Shown: positions 16,600 through 24,155 of the stretch, piece after piece
Layout: each line of letters opens with the position of its first letter
How positions within the stretch are numbered: position 1 is the stretch's first letter
Source of the DNA: Deltaproteobacteria bacterium RIFOXYA12_FULL_58_15
GTDB lineage: Bacteria; Myxococcota; XYA12-FULL-58-9
NCBI GenBank assembly: GCA_001798605.1
Contig: MGST01000199.1
Span: 1-39,634 of the forward strand
Direction of reading: 5' to 3'
DNA: 39,634 nucleotides
Program-made: the position numbers and the translations under genes
The notes under the pieces: model-generated
Database searches by the model: none
Told to the model about the DNA's origin: nothing
Seen by the model: only the letters and a program-made list of their open reading frames with translations

Positions 16600-18627
16600 A
16601 TGGCTGACGATGGCGAGTGGTTCGGCCGCTACCAGTTGCTCCGTCGTTTGGCCTTCGGGGGGATGGCGGAGATCTTCCTCGCCAAGCTTCGTCGTGATGA
16701 GGGTTTTGAAAAGCGCGTCGTTCTCAAACGCATCCTGCCCCAGTTTTGTTCCGATCCCTCGTTTGTTCAGATGTTCATCGACGAGGCGGTGTTGGCTGCG
16801 CGAATTGCCCACCCAAACGTGGTCCAAATTTATGATTTCGGCAATATCGAAGGAGTGTACTTCATCGCGATGGAGTACGTCGATGGCGCTGACCTCAGGA
16901 AGGTTCTGAAATCTGCGGACCAGCGCGCACTGTTGACTGCGGCCACAACCGCAGCCATCGGCGAAGGCGTAGCGCGCGGTCTCGAGTGCGCTCATCAACT
17001 TCGGGACGACCAAGGGTCGCGTCTGGGCCTGATTCATCGCGATGTGAGTCCGCACAACATCATTCTCAGTCGCGCTGGGGAGGCCAAAGTCATGGACTTT
17101 GGCATCGCCAAGGCAGCTCTGAGAGTGAGCCGGACGGCGACAGGAACCATCAAGGGCAAGGTCGCCTACATGTCGCCCGAGCAAGCAGCTGGGGGGGCAC
17201 TGGACGGTCGCTGTGACCAGTTTTCCCTGGGGTTGGTGTTGTGGGAATGCCTCAGTGGCGAGCGGATGTTTGCTGGTGATTCCGATCTGGAGGTGCTGCA
17301 GAAAGTGGTTCACTGCCAGATCAGAGATTTGCGCAACCTCAAGCCTGACGTTCCCGCCGAACTCTCAGACATTGTTATGAAAATGTTGACCGCCGATCCA
17401 AACGGCCGATTCGCGAGTATGGGAGATCTTGCGTCGCTCTTGGCCGCCTTCCGTTTTTCCCTCGGTGCCGAGGGAGCTGTGAATCTTGGCGATCTTGTGG
17501 CGGGGATTGCCCCGGTCAACATCGACACGAAAGGCCGACGAGGGACCCACGTTCTCAATTGCAACGGCAACGGGGACATGAAGATGCGCCAGACGCGTTC
17601 TTTGGTGGTGCCCAAAGTGGCCCAGGTTTCGGGGGTGGACCTGGTCTCCGTTGAGACTGAGACCGAGGCACCGTCGAACTCGGTGGCTAGCGGTTGGGAA
17701 GAAGGGGAAGAAGGGGAAGAAGGGCCCACCGGCAGTGGCTGGGAACCAACGGTGCGCCGTCACAGACATTCCCCAACGGTGGACGTTCGCAGCGGCCAAT
17801 TGCAGTCAGTGCCAGCAATCTCGGGCGGGCCGAGAGTTTCGGGACGGCGGGGGAGAGGGCTGTTTGGGTGGTTGGCGGCGGGTTTTTTCGTCGCCCTCGC
17901 GACGTTGGGGGCGATTTGGCGGTTGCAACCCAACGTTGTGCGAGTGGCGGTGCTGAGCACTCCTGAGGGTGCGCAGATCCTGGTGGATGGGCTGGCGACG
18001 GGTTTGGTGACACCGGCGGAGATCCCCGACCAAGAGGTGGGGAAGGCGTTGCGCCTGGGGCTTCACTTGGGTGGGTTTGAGCCATGGTTAGAAGTGGTGA
18101 CGCCGACTGGCAGCAATCACGTGGTCAACGCAACCATGCGGTCGAAGAATGGTACTCTTGCGCCAATCGAAGGCACCCTAGCGTCAATCGAATCAGGTGC
18201 AAACACCGATTCTGGAGAAACAGGGTCAACCATCGAAGACTCGGAGGCCGTGACGGATGCGCAGGGTGCAAAAGTTGCCCCTTCGGGCCCGGAGCAAGCA
18301 AATTCACTGGGAGATCACAAAGACGCTGGTATTAACTCGGACAGGGCAGGGGAGAAGAGACAACCAGCGAGCCAAGCAAAGGGCAAGCGAAAGCGGGCAT
18401 CCTCGGGCTCGTTATTCCTTAGATCCACAGGCGTCTGGGTCGATGTCTATCTCGGTGATCGAAAGCTTGGGACCACACCGCTGTCGAGAGCGCAGGTGCC
18501 CGCGGGGGTGGTGCGTCTCAGATTGGTGAATCGCGTCGTTGGAGTTGACCAGATCATAACCGTCGATGTACCCGAGGGTGGCGAAGCGAGACGAACCGTG
18601 ACTCCGCGCAAGCGAGACGAACCGTGA
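16600..18627 (+). CDS. Transmembrane Ser/Thr protein kinase with PEGA-like domains
   Basis: A 675-aa Hanks-type kinase. Kinase domain at about 10-285: glycine loop LAFGGMAEIFLAKL, catalytic Lys43 (VLKRI), HRD at 146-148 (LIHRDVSPHN), DFG at 166-168 (VMDFGIAKA) and YMSPEQ activation-loop end, all intact, so it should be active. A Gly/Glu-rich linker with a repeated EEG motif precedes a transmembrane helix at about 420-442. The extracytoplasmic part has a PEGA-like module (LSTPEGAQILVDG, about 450-500), a disordered stretch, and a second short one (VWVDVYLGDRKLGTTPLS, about 606-660). GGGAG at 16589-16593 supports the start. The last dozen codons and the stop lie in a 25/26-bp tandem repeat. Confidence 0.96.
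   Translation: MADDGEWFGRYQLLRRLAFGGMAEIFLAKLRRDEGFEKRVVLKRILPQFCSDPSFVQMFIDEAVLAARIAHPNVVQIYDFGNIEGVYFIAMEYVDGADLRKVLKSADQRALLTAATTAAIGEGVARGLECAHQLRDDQGSRLGLIHRDVSPHNIILSRAGEAKVMDFGIAKAALRVSRTATGTIKGKVAYMSPEQAAGGALDGRCDQFSLGLVLWECLSGERMFAGDSDLEVLQKVVHCQIRDLRNLKPDVPAELSDIVMKMLTADPNGRFASMGDLASLLAAFRFSLGAEGAVNLGDLVAGIAPVNIDTKGRRGTHVLNCNGNGDMKMRQTRSLVVPKVAQVSGVDLVSVETETEAPSNSVASGWEEGEEGEEGPTGSGWEPTVRRHRHSPTVDVRSGQLQSVPAISGGPRVSGRRGRGLFGWLAAGFFVALATLGAIWRLQPNVVRVAVLSTPEGAQILVDGLATGLVTPAEIPDQEVGKALRLGLHLGGFEPWLEVVTPTGSNHVVNATMRSKNGTLAPIEGTLASIESGANTDSGETGSTIEDSEAVTDAQGAKVAPSGPEQANSLGDHKDAGINSDRAGEKRQPASQAKGKRKRASSGSLFLRSTGVWVDVYLGDRKLGTTPLSRAQVPAGVVRLRLVNRVVGVDQIITVDVPEGGEARRTVTPRKRDEP
17696..17725 (+). 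repeat. 9-bp in-frame tandem repeat inside the kinase gene
   Basis: Three copies of GAAGAAGGG-like units encode EEG-EEG-EEG in the linker between kinase domain and membrane helix. The unit length is a multiple of three, so copy-number change would alter linker length without shifting frame. Confidence 0.7.
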
Positions 18628-18670
18628 CTCCGCGAAGCGAGACGAACCGTGACTCCGCGCAAGCGAGGGG
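18581..18670 (+). repeat. 25/26-bp tandem repeat spanning the kinase stop codon
   Basis: Units begin at 18581 (25 bp), 18606 (26 bp) and 18632 (25 bp), with a partial fourth at 18657. They are nearly identical: each carries AAGCGAGACGAACCGTGACT, and they alternate GCGAAGCGAG and GCGCAAGCGAG openings. The kinase stop TGA is at 18625-18627 inside the second unit, so the encoded ending TVTPRKRDEP is made by the repeat. Because the unit length is 25 or 26, copy change would shift frame and move the stop. A short GGGG-CAATA-CCCC hairpin (18667-18679) follows. Confidence 0.9.
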
Positions 18671-18728
18671 CAATACCCCCTTGGCCGTGCCGGTTTAGGA
18701 AAATGCCAGAAGATTGGCTCCAAGTCAG

Positions 18729-18910
18729 CACCGCATGACGCATGGCATTTCGTTATTATATTTAATATGGATGTTGAATATATATCGTTAACGATATCGA
18801 ATCGTCGCACAATGTCATCGTTAATAATAATATAACCAAGGGATCTAGTTGGTGTTATACACTGAGTGTAATAATACTGATATTCTGAACATATCATTCG
18901 ATTCAGTTTG
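18729..18910. repeat. AT-rich direct repeat, copy A
   Basis: This segment and copy B (19257-19440) share an opening CACCGCATGACG, then ATTATATTTAAT, a GTTGA(A/G)TATAT block, and near the end TTGGTGT(T/A)ATA and GAGTGTAATA in the same order and spacing. They are diverged over the middle. Copy A also has a perfect 16-bp palindrome ATATCGTTAACGATAT at 18782-18797. The AT content is far above the surroundings. I see no terminal inverted repeats. Edges are approximate. The nature of the repeat is not known. Confidence 0.7.
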
Positions 18911-19256
18911 TCCATGCTTCGGCCACTTTGGTGGCCTCGAAGCAAGGGGGGTCGGCTAACAGCATGGCGTGGTGGCCTTGGGTTTGGCTTGGTGCTCGAC
19001 GACCGCGTAGCAACCCTGGTGACATAGATGTGTCTCGACTTTGTCGTGAAACCACGGTCGCGTGCGACGATCGAGATCAGCTTGGGTACGCCGCGGTAGT
19101 GACTGATGGCCTCGGAGAACACCCGCTCCATGTCGGCGAGGTCAAAGCAAAGCGGCAAAACAGGGCTCACGCGATCGCTCGCCAATATTGCAGACGCGAA
19201 ATGTTGCCGTGGCGGCACTCGTGGCGAGCCCTCGTATGCCTCCCTGCTTACTCCGG
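18911..19256. other. Decayed sequence between the two AT-rich repeats; possible gene relic on the minus strand
   Basis: No intact gene is seen here. The whole gene-free stretch is 18628-19425: the kinase-end repeats, copy A, this segment and copy B. On the minus strand, about 19040-19135 reads ADMERVFSEAISHYRGVPK followed by LISIVARDRGFTT, which faintly recalls the DDE integrase core (an acidic residue, HxxP-like and DRG.F). Another minus frame continues with HHAMLLADPPCFEATKVAE further on, as expected of a frameshifted relic. The resemblance is weak and I would not name a family. Confidence 0.25.
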
Positions 19257-19440
19257 CACCGCATGACGTAATGACATGGCTACATTATATTTAATGCAGA
19301 GGTTGAGTATATCAGAAACAACATTGGATCGGCCGCTCGCGTAGCGACGATAATCCAACAAAATGAGTCATTTGTAGTGTTGGTGTAATATGCCGAGTGT
19401 AATATTGTCGGTATTTGTAACCACGTTATTCACTGTTCTT
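19257..19440. repeat. AT-rich direct repeat, copy B
   Basis: This is the second copy, in the same orientation as copy A and 528 bp from it (start to start). It contains an internal GC-rich piece (GGCCGCTCGCGTAGCGACGA, 19331-19350) that copy A lacks. Its right end overlaps the last codons of the Cys-rich lipoprotein gene on the minus strand, whose stop is at 19426. Confidence 0.7.
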
Positions 19441-19722
19441 AACCTCGCCGTTGCATGAATCGCGACCTTTGTAGCAGACATCCTCGCAGAGCCTACCACC
19501 GTGATTCTGATCGCAGCCCATCAGACAACCAAACCACAGAATCGAACAGTACCACAGCGCGTCCTGCCGGGATGAATACGCCGGTTGATCAAGGATCGTG
19601 ACATCATCAACAGCCGCGTCATCGAATAGAACCGCGTCATCTTCGGTACCACAACCGGACATGGTAGAAATCAGTATCGTTGCTGAGACAAGAATTGCCA
19701 AACCCTTCATCTTTGATGCCAT
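19426..19722 (-). CDS. Small Cys-rich lipoprotein of unknown function
   Basis: A 98-aa lipoprotein starts at ATG 19722 behind a near-perfect Shine-Dalgarno AAAGGAGG (19728-19735). The signal MASKMKGLAILVSATILIST ends in the lipobox MSGC, giving a lipidated Cys at residue 24. The mature part is acidic (TEDDAVLFDDAAVDD), then holds six Cys within about 35 residues (WYCSILWFGCLMGCDQ, LCEDVCYKGRDSC), which could form three disulphides in the envelope. No family is recognised. The stop falls in the AT-rich repeat copy B. Confidence 0.75.
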   Translation of the reverse strand: MASKMKGLAILVSATILISTMSGCGTEDDAVLFDDAAVDDVTILDQPAYSSRQDALWYCSILWFGCLMGCDQNHGGRLCEDVCYKGRDSCNGEVKNSE

Positions 19723-19727
19723 GGAAT

Positions 19728-19735
19728 CCTCCTTT
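19728..19735 (-). promoter_or_regulatory. Strong ribosome binding site fixing the start of the Cys-rich lipoprotein
   Basis: AAAGGAGG on the minus strand, 5 nt before ATG 19722. It is stronger than most ribosome binding sites in this window and excludes the longer in-frame extension up to 19941. Confidence 0.8.
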
Positions 19736-20186
19736 GGATCGCCGTTCCCGACTGCATCCTTGATTTTGCAGATCGCGTGCCGCGAACCCGAGAGTTGTCG
19801 CCGAGGCCACTGAGGACCGGCTCCCGGTGGAGACATGGGCGTTTGTGTGAGGAGTTCGGGAGGCCGCGCGAGGAGGAATGCAGATGGCGTTGCCTTGATT
19901 GACTGGCCGGGGGCGGACCCGTTGTTCCTCAGAAGTGCCAAAGGGCAGGACGCAGTGACACTTCGAGGGACACCTGAAACCGTGTCCGAGACTCCGATGT
20001 CGTCAATCCAAGGTGTGCCTGATCATTTGCAGGCTTGCCGCGGCCATTTTGTAGTTGCCGGCACAGATAACAGATCTGTCCCGACCCCGGCGTCCATCCT
20101 GTAGTTGTCGGCACGAATAACTGATCAGTCCTGATCCCGAACCTCTGGCCGCTTTTGGGCAGCGAAGTGGACTCTCTCGCCAGCTT
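19736..20186. other. Gene-free stretch between the Cys-rich lipoprotein and the methyltransferase
   Basis: About 450 bp with no coding region I can support. It must hold the promoters of the divergent genes on both sides, but I see no convincing -35/-10 pair. Short frames here are interrupted, have no ribosome binding site and show no protein family character. The only clear structure is the 50-bp tandem repeat at 20045-20140. Confidence 0.6.
20045..20140. repeat. 50-bp tandem repeat with palindromic centres
   Basis: Two copies, 20045-20090 and 20095-20140, both read CAT..TGTAGTTG.CGGCAC.. and end in CC(C/T)GA(C/T)CCCG. Each holds a small palindrome at the same place: CAGATCTG in the first and ACTGATCAGT in the second, each followed by CC(C/T)GA. 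The palindrome is conserved although the bases changed, hinting that the symmetry matters. Confidence 0.7.
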
Positions 20187-20942
20187 GTGGCAGGAGGGTT
20201 TGTGCTTGATGATGCGGAAATATTCGCGGCTCTATCCAAACGGTACACGAGATCGTTTACCTTTCGTGAGCTTCGTCGGGCGGTGCAAGCATTGTCCACC
20301 CTTTATGTCGAACGGCGAAAGGCGGCCAACAAAGCGTTTGATAGTGATGGCAAGCGTGCCGCTTTTGCCCTGTATTATGGCACATTGCATTTCCTCACCG
20401 TCCGCGAAGTCGTTTCGAGACTGCCCAATGCGATCGACGGTTTCGAAAAGATTGTCGACCTTGGATGCGGTACGGGAATAGCCGGGGCAGCCTGGGCATT
20501 GTGTGCCGATTGCCCAGCGACGCTCGGTGTCGAGCGAGATGGCTGGGCGGTGGGGGAGGCGCGATGGACGCAACAACTATTGGGGCTCAGTGGGCGTGTG
20601 TATAGAGGGGACGCGACCCAATGGCGTTTGCCCGGCAGCGGCAGCGGCGTATTGGCAGCGTACGTCATCAACGAACTTGATGACGAGGGCCGCCAAGGTC
20701 TTCAGAACAGTCTCCTTGATGCGGCCAGTCGAGGAGCGACGATCCTGATTCTTGAGCCAGTGGCGCGCCGCGTGGCTCCTTGGTGGCCTCAATGGGCGGA
20801 GCGTTTCGAAGACGCAGGAGGTAGAAATGACACATGGAGCCTGTCGTTGCCCTTTCCCGATTGGTTCGTGGACTTTGACAGGGCCACCGGCCTCAACCAT
20901 GCTGTGGTCAAGGCTCGCAGCCTCTTCCTTCGCGGCAAATGA
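20187..20942 (+). CDS. Class I SAM-dependent methyltransferase-like protein
   Basis: The protein (up to 251 aa) has an N-terminal helical part of about 85 residues and a Rossmann-type methyltransferase domain: motif I KIVDLGCGTGIAGAAW, motif II VERDGWAVGEARW, motif III-like YRGDATQWRLPG, motif IV VLAAYVINELDDEGR and a post-IV strand ATILILEPVARR. The pattern 'NELD..GR..L...LL' followed by an EP strand resembles the Rsm22-type rRNA-associated methyltransferase family, but this is a tentative link. The start is uncertain: GTG at 20187, or GTG at 20202 with AGGAGG directly before it (20192-20197, only 4 nt spacing). The substrate is unknown. Confidence 0.82.
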   Translation: MAGGFVLDDAEIFAALSKRYTRSFTFRELRRAVQALSTLYVERRKAANKAFDSDGKRAAFALYYGTLHFLTVREVVSRLPNAIDGFEKIVDLGCGTGIAGAAWALCADCPATLGVERDGWAVGEARWTQQLLGLSGRVYRGDATQWRLPGSGSGVLAAYVINELDDEGRQGLQNSLLDAASRGATILILEPVARRVAPWWPQWAERFEDAGGRNDTWSLSLPFPDWFVDFDRATGLNHAVVKARSLFLRGK

Positions 20943-21125
20943 GTTGCGTGCGACTATTCTGGTGGAAGTGGCCAGGTTTGGAGAATTGCGTTGCCGAGGA
21001 TTTGGAACCCAACAAGTCGTTCCGCTGCATGCCGCGTTGCCACGTCATCCGCCATTCGGTGGCCCGTTGCCTCCACAAAGTCTGACGCGGAGTTTCGTCT
21101 CTACAATTCAACCGTGAGAGGCAGG

Positions 21126-22802
21126 ATGAATCTCGATACAAATTATGGCCGTCATTGTGGTCTATTTCTATTTGTTGCTGTCAATCTAGGTGCGTGCCAG
21201 ACGGGCGTATTGGGTGATCTGAACCTGCCAGATGACACGGGTGATAGCGTTTCGGATGGCGATAGCGATGACGATTCACAGTCTGACGTGGTGCCACCGT
21301 GGGATACCATCGACCGTGCTTTGGTCGCCGTAACGGTTGGTGATGGCAAGGTGCATCTTGGTTGGCGGTTTTCGGTCAACGACGCCCCCCGGCTTGGATT
21401 CGATGTGTTTCGAAAAAAAAAAAATGGCGAGGATTGGGTAGAATGTAATGCCGAGCCGATCAACCAGACCACTGATTTTACGGATGAGCCCCCGAGTGAT
21501 CCGAACGAATATTCTTGGTTTGTCCAACCGGTTCTTGGGCAACAGGAAGGACCCCCGACACAAGTTGTGCAACTCGCACCGGGGCAAAGCAATCCTCCCT
21601 ATTTTGTGATGCCATTTATTGGGGACAATCGGTTTTACAAGACTGCGATTGCCGACCTGGACGGCGATGGAACCCTCGATTGGGTTGTCAAGCAACCCAT
21701 CGAAAGTATCGATCCCTATGTCGATTTTTGGGTTCCAAGTGGAGACACCTACAAGATTGAAGCGTACGCAAATGATGGTACACCGCTGTGGCAACACGAC
21801 CTTGGTTGGTCCATCGAGATGGGGATATGGTATTCGCCCTATATTGCCAAAGATTTGGACGGCGACCAGCAGGCGGAAGTTATTCTCAAAACTGGCGAAG
21901 GCGACCCCCGCGACGCGGACGGCAAGGTCACCTCAGGTCCTGAATACCTAACGGTATTGAATGGAAAGACGGGCGCGCTAATCGCTCAAACAAATTGGCC
22001 AAGTCGTGACGGTTTGGGCGGCTACAACTTCGCATCTCGAAATCAAATTGGCGTGGCATACCTGGACGGCGTTATTCCCCACATCATCGTTGAGCGCGGC
22101 ACCTATTGGTACATGAAGGTGCTCGCGTATCGGCTGGATGGAAACACCCTCACCGAGGTGTGGCACTGGGACAATCTGGTTGGGGCGCCCGAGGATCTGA
22201 AGGGGCAAGGCGCCCATTGGATGCTTGCGGCCGACCTCGATGCCGACGGTTTCGACGAAGTCATTCTTGGCTCTTTGGTGCTTGACCACGATGGTACACC
22301 TTTGTGGACGACGGGGCTTCGGCACCCGGACTATGTCTATCTTTCGGACCTCGATCCCAATCGCCCCGGCTGGGAGATCTATTATGCGGTGGAAACCCCC
22401 CAAGCGGCGAACGGCATGTGTATGGTTGATGCCGCAACCGGTGAAATTTTGTGGGGGTTTACAGAGGCGACGACCCATATTCATTTTGGATTTTGCGGTG
22501 ACATCACAGCCAACCATGATGGCAGTGAATGCTATGGCGGCGAGAGAGACGACGTCGCGAAACGTTGGTTGTGGAGTGCGGACGGCGAGATTCTGTCCAA
22601 CGAGACCTTCGGTGCCACCGCAACAAGTATTGGATACTGGGATGCAGACCGACAGAAAGAACTACTGGGTGACCACAAAATTACGAAGTACCAGGGCGAT
22701 ATCTTGGCGACGGCATTATACGGAAATATCAATCAAGTTGCCGATATTGTCGGGGATTGGCGTGAGGAAATCATCGTTTTCACCAACGCTGCCCTTGGGT
22801 GA
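21126..22802 (+). CDS. PL11-type rhamnogalacturonan lyase lipoprotein, main frame (frameshifted near the end)
   Basis: The enzyme family cleaves the rhamnogalacturonan I backbone of pectin by beta-elimination. ATG 21126 is preceded by GAGAGG and gives a lipoprotein signal ending VAVNLGAC, so the enzyme would sit in the envelope or on the cell surface. An acidic linker leads to an N-terminal beta domain (LVAVTVGDGKVHLGWRF, GFDVFRKKKNGEDW) and the beta-propeller typical of PL11 (TAIADLDGDGTLDWVVKQP, IAKDLDGDQQAEVILKTGEG, LTVLNGKTGALIAQTNWPSR, AADLDADGFDEVI). The frame stops at 22800-22802 after DWREEIIVFTNAALG, short of the usual family ending, which continues in another frame. A run of 12 A lies at 21413-21424. 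No other pectin genes are nearby. Confidence 0.85.
   Translation: MNLDTNYGRHCGLFLFVAVNLGACQTGVLGDLNLPDDTGDSVSDGDSDDDSQSDVVPPWDTIDRALVAVTVGDGKVHLGWRFSVNDAPRLGFDVFRKKKNGEDWVECNAEPINQTTDFTDEPPSDPNEYSWFVQPVLGQQEGPPTQVVQLAPGQSNPPYFVMPFIGDNRFYKTAIADLDGDGTLDWVVKQPIESIDPYVDFWVPSGDTYKIEAYANDGTPLWQHDLGWSIEMGIWYSPYIAKDLDGDQQAEVILKTGEGDPRDADGKVTSGPEYLTVLNGKTGALIAQTNWPSRDGLGGYNFASRNQIGVAYLDGVIPHIIVERGTYWYMKVLAYRLDGNTLTEVWHWDNLVGAPEDLKGQGAHWMLAADLDADGFDEVILGSLVLDHDGTPLWTTGLRHPDYVYLSDLDPNRPGWEIYYAVETPQAANGMCMVDAATGEILWGFTEATTHIHFGFCGDITANHDGSECYGGERDDVAKRWLWSADGEILSNETFGATATSIGYWDADRQKELLGDHKITKYQGDILATALYGNINQVADIVGDWREEIIVFTNAALG
21413..21424 (+). repeat. Homopolymer of 12 A inside the lyase gene
   Basis: Twelve consecutive A encode the Lys run in FRKKKNGE. 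A tract this long inside a gene is a hot spot for polymerase slippage in DNA and RNA, and for sequencing error. Confidence 0.9.
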
Positions 22803-22950
22803 AATTCGGATTTATACCACCCATATCCCCGCTCAAGACCGACGTCCCTGGCTTGTGCAAGATTCCATGTATCAAATGCACGTGGACATGGTTACGTCCG
22901 GATATGGGCACGTGCCATTGACCAGTTATGACATGCAATCGACGCCTTAG
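22798..22950 (+). pseudogene. Out-of-frame C-terminal end of the PL11-type lyase
   Basis: In the next frame the sequence continues without a break: LGEIRIYTTHIPAQDRRPWL, then QDSMYQMHVDMVTSGYG, and a stop at 22950. The phrase IRIYTT.IP followed by a D..Y....W/M segment is what PL11 enzymes carry right after the DWREE motif, which ends the main frame. The span 21126-22950 is 1825 bp, one more than a multiple of three, so a single extra base around 22775-22800 explains the break. It can be a true mutation, a sequence error, or a programmed +1 shift. Confidence 0.75.
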
Positions 22951-23161
22951 AGTCTCGGCACTTAACCAGGCGCGTCTCCGCCGCGCAAGTCATCCAAGTC
23001 ATCCCCCGCCGCCCAGGTTGCCGCCTCTGTGGATGGTGCCGACAACGGAATTCTCCAAATTGGGAGTCGCTTCACATTCTCCAACGCTCACACGACAAAC
23101 TTTTCGTGTCCGTTTCCCTTGGAGCAGCTCGGGTCTGGCAAGGCCGCATGGCGATAACGAG

Positions 23162-23404
23162 ATGAACACTGGGCATGATGGCATCTCCGATCTCTGGCTG
23201 GAACGGTTCCTGGCGGAGGATTTGTCGACAGAGGACTTCCGGGCGGTCGAGAGCCAAGCTCGGGTGAGGCGACGACTGGCGCAGCTGGCACGGGAACGAG
23301 CGGAGTTTCTTGCTTCTTATCCTCCAGACCGTTTCGCGAGCAATCTAGCAATCCGTCTTGCACGAGATGGAACCGTCCTTGGTGCGCTTCTTTGTCGGCC
23401 ATAA
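23162..23404 (+). CDS. Short anti-sigma-like N-terminal module, probably truncated
   Basis: An 80-aa frame from ATG 23162 contains ISDLWLERFLAEDLS, a helical segment LARERAEFLASYPPDRF and ASNLAIRL. These resemble the N-terminal module found in delta-type proteins that carry a C-terminal DUF4384 or similar domain, where it mimics a zinc-finger anti-sigma module. Here there are no Cys ligands before the end (one C at residue 78) and the chain stops right after RLARDGTVLGALLCRP, where the larger proteins go on to a membrane helix. It may be a small stand-alone protein or the stump of a lost gene. The ribosome binding site is weak. Confidence 0.5.
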   Translation: MNTGHDGISDLWLERFLAEDLSTEDFRAVESQARVRRRLAQLARERAEFLASYPPDRFASNLAIRLARDGTVLGALLCRP

Positions 23405-23498
23405 AGATCCGTGGGTGCCTGTTGGCGGCTCGCGAACACCGCTGGACAAGCTGCTGGCTTCGTGCCACAAAAACGGAAACAAACCCTGGGGTGTGATT

Positions 23499-23951
23499 GT
23501 GAAACAATTTGCACGGATTCTCGCTTGTACAGATTTTTCAGATGTTGGCAATCGGGCTGTGGAAATGGCTTTCGGGTTGGTCCATGTTCCTGGTGACACC
23601 GTACACCTGGCGCATGTTCTGGACGCGCCAGCCATGCCGAATCCCATGTATGCGCACTATGTGTCAAAGGCAGTATGGGAGCCAGAAGAACTGGAACGGG
23701 TTGTGGCCGAGGCGACCAAGGCGCTGAAGGCGTTGATTCCACCTGCCGCGGCCAAGGCTGGGGTCGGCGTACAGTGCCATGCGTTCGAGGGCAATCCCGC
23801 TGGACAGATCCTCCATTTCATTGGCGAGCACGAAATCGAGGTAGTGGTGTTGGGGACCCATGGGCGCACGGGCCTTGAGCGATTTATTCTGGGCAGTGTT
23901 ACCGAGAGGGTGGTGCGCATGGCCAGCTGTGCAGTGATGGTTGTTCACTGA
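23499..23951 (+). CDS. Universal stress protein (UspA family)
   Basis: A single-domain Usp of 150 aa when started at GTG 23499 (MKQFARILACTDFSD), with GGGGTG just upstream; a GTG two codons earlier is possible. It has the ATP-binding motif of the family: the GTHGRTGLERFILGSVTERV region with G-x2-G-x9-G(S) spacing from about residue 119, preceded by VEVVVLGTHG and followed by the ASCAVMVV strand. It should bind ATP and be made under stress. The longer frame upstream is not supported by the family. It is separated from both neighbours by about 100 bp or more. Confidence 0.93.
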   Translation: MKQFARILACTDFSDVGNRAVEMAFGLVHVPGDTVHLAHVLDAPAMPNPMYAHYVSKAVWEPEELERVVAEATKALKALIPPAAAKAGVGVQCHAFEGNPAGQILHFIGEHEIEVVVLGTHGRTGLERFILGSVTERVVRMASCAVMVVH

Positions 23952-24155
23952 CGTCTACCCGAGTGGCGATTTCCAGGTTCTTCCACCGCGCTCTCATTGC
24001 GTGTTCGCTCGCAACCCCCGTGGGTCTTCGTTGGCTTCCCGCCAGGATAGGAATGTGCGCATTTAAGCACCATCCGACCTAAACGGCCGATAAGCTAAAT
24101 GAACGTCACAACCGCCATTCTATTGCGTGGGTTGTGCGCATTGCGGGAGGCCGCC

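Noticed and set aside
18581-18670. CRISPR array
   Set aside because: The repeats are directly joined with no spacers, and no cas genes are present. The same applies to 20045-20140 and 26161-26212.
18412-19218. 268-aa minus-strand frame running from the relic through copy A into the kinase end
   Set aside because: It crosses the AT-rich repeat and the tandem repeat and contains repeat-derived SHGSSRF phrases, so it is not a gene; only a short part may be a relic.
18729-19440. Integron cassette with attC sites
   Set aside because: The repeats lack the paired core sites and inverted symmetry of attC, and no integrase is seen.
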